Shown in pieces: positions 4,189-5,498 of a DNA stretch of 5,498 nt. Made by a program: the position numbers and the translations under genes. The first letter of the stretch is position 1, and each line of letters begins with the position of its first letter. Source of the DNA: an uncultured Faecalibacterium sp. Lineage in GTDB: Bacteria; Bacillota; Clostridia; Oscillospirales; Ruminococcaceae. Under the pieces are notes generated by a model. It searched no databases. It was given only the letters and a program-made list of their open reading frames with translations, and had not been told where the DNA came from. The DNA lies in NCBI GenBank assembly GCA_934525325.1, contig CAKSZE010000079.1, positions 1 to 5,498 on the forward strand. The letters run 5' to 3'.

Positions 4189-5093
4189 CAGCAAAAGAAA
4201 AACAGAGTTTCGGTCTGTACTTTTTGTTCGCCTTCGGCACGGCATGGCTGTGTCAGGTGGGCGGCTGCATGGCGCTTTTGCAGCAGAATAACGCGGTGCT
4301 GTATCAGCTGGCGCTCATCGTTACCATGTTCTGTCCGCTGCTGGCTGTACTGCTGGTGCAAAAGGCCTTTCTGCGCCAGCCCACCGGCATCGGCTGGAAG
4401 GTGCAGGGCAAGCGGCGGTTCTGGCTGGCGGCATGGTTCGGCCCGGCAGTGCTCACCCTGCTGGGTGCAGTGCTGTATTTTGCCGTGTTCCCCTCCCGGC
4501 TGGACTTTTCCTGCAGCTGGCTGGTTGCCGCCTACGGCGGCGAGATGGACGCCCAGACCCTGCGCAGCGAGCTGGGTGTTTCTACCCTCAGCTATCTGTT
4601 GCAAAACGGGCTGTTTGCGGTGCTCCTTGCCCCGGCCATCAATATGTTCCCCGCACTGGGCGAGGAAGTCGGCTGGCGTGGCTACATGATGCCCCGCCTG
4701 AAGGAGCGGTTCGGTCTGCTGAACGGCCGTCTGCTGGGCGGCGTTGTGTGGGGCATCTGGCACTGGCCGCTGATGCTGCTGGTGGGCTACGAGTACGGCA
4801 CCAACTACTTAGGCGCACCCCTGCTGGGTCTGGTGGTGTGGTGCGTGGTCTGCTTTGCCCTCAACACCCTGTTGGATATCCTCTACGAGAAAACGGAGTG
4901 CATCTGGGTGCCTGCCATTGCGCATGGAGCATTCAACGCCATTGCGGCGCTGCCGCAGGTGCTGGTCACCCCGGCAGATGCTTATTATAATGTACTGGGT
5001 CCCATGCCCATTGGTCTGATCGCTGCGCTGCCGATGCTGGCGGCAGCGGTCTGGCTGACCCTGCGGGAAATGAAGCAGGAAGAAAAGAACTGA
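4185..5093 (+). CDS. CPBP family intramembrane metalloprotease homologue (Abi/CAAX-protease type)
   Basis: A 302-residue polytopic membrane protein with about seven or eight hydrophobic segments (roughly 10-30, 40-58, 78-101, 138-156, 183-201, 209-231, 243-258 and 272-293). It has the conserved active-site motifs of the CPBP (Rce1-like) family: EEVGWR at 160-165 (E160, E161, R165), H193 in WGIWHWP, and H247 with N251 in HGAFN. All putative metal-binding or catalytic residues are present, so it may be active. Bacterial members have been linked to bacteriocin self-immunity, prenyl-protein-like processing and envelope maintenance, but most have no known substrate. The start ATG overlaps the preceding TGA (ATGA at 4185-4188), implying translational coupling. 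It is the last gene of the operon and is followed by a strong terminator. Proteolysis of the membrane-bound regulator encoded first in the operon is a conceivable role, but only an inference. Confidence 0.93.
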   Translation: MTAKEKQSFGLYFLFAFGTAWLCQVGGCMALLQQNNAVLYQLALIVTMFCPLLAVLLVQKAFLRQPTGIGWKVQGKRRFWLAAWFGPAVLTLLGAVLYFAVFPSRLDFSCSWLVAAYGGEMDAQTLRSELGVSTLSYLLQNGLFAVLLAPAINMFPALGEEVGWRGYMMPRLKERFGLLNGRLLGGVVWGIWHWPLMLLVGYEYGTNYLGAPLLGLVVWCVVCFALNTLLDILYEKTECIWVPAIAHGAFNAIAALPQVLVTPADAYYNVLGPMPIGLIAALPMLAAAVWLTLREMKQEEKN

Positions 5094-5104
5094 ATTTACA
5101 AGGC

Positions 5105-5140
5105 AACAGCCGCTGCACGTTTTGTGCGGCGGCTGTTTTT
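5105..5140 (+). terminator. Intrinsic terminator of the MerR-ybjQ-CPBP operon
   Basis: ACAGCCGCTGCAC pairs with GTGCGGCGGCTGT (13 bp, one T-G wobble) around the loop GTTTT, with an added A-T pair outside and a T-run to 5140. It starts 11 bases after the CPBP stop. Confidence 0.92.
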
Positions 5141-5215
5141 GCGCAGAAATAGTGGAAGAAAGGTCAAAACAACCCCCGAAACCGGGCGAAAAACTAGCTG
5201 ATGTATACAAAGCGC

Positions 5216-5242
5216 AAAAAAAGGCGAAAAAAATGTAAAAAA
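5216..5242 (+). promoter_or_regulatory. Helically phased A-tracts (UP-element-like) upstream of the first tandem promoter
   Basis: Three A-runs start at 5216 (7 A), 5227 (7 A) and 5237 (6 A), spaced 11 and 10 bp, ending 3 bases before the -35 box. Phased A-tracts bend DNA, and A-rich DNA at this position contacts the RNA polymerase alpha subunits, as at rRNA promoters. Confidence 0.65.
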
Positions 5243-5245
5243 GGC

Positions 5246-5274
5246 TTGCAAAAGTAGTTGCGGTATGGTACTAT
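5246..5274 (+). promoter_or_regulatory. Tandem promoter P1, probably of a stable-RNA operon
   Basis: The -35 box is TTGCAA (5246-5251), the spacer is 17 bp, and the -10 box is TACTAT (5269-5274). The start is expected near 5281, right at the small dyad AGCGC-CAA-GCGCT (5280-5292). A-tracts lie immediately upstream. Confidence 0.75.
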
Positions 5275-5431
5275 ATGTGAGCGCCAAGCGCTGAGACAAA
5301 AGAATGACTTCTGAAGTCCCAGCAGGAAGCCCTTGAAAAGAACCAATAGACGCTGAAAAGTTCCGGTTAGCACCGAGAAACTTAAAGCGCTCCAAGTTCA
5401 CAAAACTTCAAAAGCTTCTCAAAAAAAGTGC
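5275..5431 (+). promoter_or_regulatory. Structured untranslated leader between the two tandem promoters
   Basis: No gene is seen here. Dyads include AGCGC-CAA-GCGCT (5280-5292), GACTTC-T-GAAGTC (5306-5318), a two-part stem AAGTT/AACTT (5358-5362 with 5379-5383) topped by CGGT-TAGC-ACCG (5364-5375), and AAGTT-CACAA-AACTT (5394-5408). A-runs at 5402, 5410 and 5421 precede P2. Such a leader fits rRNA or tRNA operon upstream regions. Confidence 0.5.
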
Positions 5432-5460
5432 TTGACAAAAAACCGCTTCTGTGGTAAAAT
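5432..5460 (+). promoter_or_regulatory. Tandem promoter P2, near-consensus, probably of an rRNA or tRNA operon
   Basis: The -35 box TTGACA is perfect (5432-5437), the spacer is 17 bp, and the -10 box is TAAAAT (5455-5460, 5 of 6 matches). A 7-A run lies 4 bases upstream of the -35. The strength, tandem arrangement, and absence of an obvious ribosome binding site or start codon before the window ends favour a stable-RNA operon. A highly expressed protein gene further downstream is not excluded. Confidence 0.82.
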
Positions 5461-5470
5461 AATCAAGTCG

Positions 5471-5486
5471 TCAGCCGCAAGGCTGA
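5471..5486 (+). other. GCAA-tetraloop hairpin at the start of the P2 transcript
   Basis: TCAGCC-GCAA-GGCTGA is a perfect 6-bp stem with a GNRA tetraloop, beginning about 4 bases after the expected P2 start near 5467. It may protect the 5' end or belong to the processing or antitermination leader of the downstream operon. Confidence 0.6.
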
Positions 5487-5498
5487 GGCGCACAGGAC

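Noticed and set aside
5461..5498. Start of a T-box or metabolite riboswitch after P2
   Set aside because: Only 38 bases are visible, with one simple hairpin; no T-box specifier, T-box motif or known riboswitch core is recognisable.

Overview
The window looks like chromosome of a Gram-positive gut anaerobe of the Oscillospiraceae/Ruminococcaceae, most likely Faecalibacterium or a close relative. This is inferred from the GC-rich codon use with A/T-rich spacers, strong AGGAGG-type ribosome binding sites, compact intrinsic terminators, and the protein sequences. The genus assignment comes from general familiarity, not a search. All six genes are on the + strand.

Layout. Bases 1-918 are the 3' end of carB (large subunit of carbamoyl-phosphate synthase), closed by a hairpin at 948-976. 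Bases 981-1133 hold an unusually decorated promoter and leader for a small HU-type DNA-binding protein gene (1134-1436): GTGCG motifs repeated exactly every 21 bp, an extended -10 promoter and a leader hairpin. A strong terminator (1448-1483) follows. Bases 1500-1832 contain no credible gene. They form a 333-bp element bounded by a perfect 21-bp inverted repeat, with two perfect 16-bp hairpins placed almost symmetrically and two more hairpins between them. It is either a MITE-like (non-autonomous mobile) repeat or a large structured RNA, and it is one of the two most interesting objects here.

A consensus-like promoter (1874-1902) then drives a minimal 395-residue DEAD-box RNA helicase (1946-3133) with its own terminator (3140-3174). 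Next is a tight three-gene operon (3243-5093): a MerR-family regulator carrying two C-terminal membrane helices, a YbjQ/UPF0145 small protein, and a CPBP-family intramembrane metalloprotease homologue. The genes overlap by 20 and 4 bases. The operon promoter has the 19-bp spacer and central 7-7-7 dyad typical of MerR-activated promoters, so the operon is probably autoregulated. A membrane-tethered regulator encoded with a membrane protease and a small pentamer-forming-family protein suggests an envelope-sensing or self-protection circuit. Its signal is not visible from the sequence.

After a strong terminator (5105-5140), the last 358 bases contain no gene. They contain helically phased A-tracts and two tandem sigma-A type promoters (-35/-10 at 5246-5274 and 5432-5460, both with 17-bp spacers), separated by a structured leader. 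The transcript from the second promoter would begin with a GCAA-tetraloop hairpin. This looks like the control region of a highly expressed transcript, probably an rRNA or tRNA operon beginning just outside the window.
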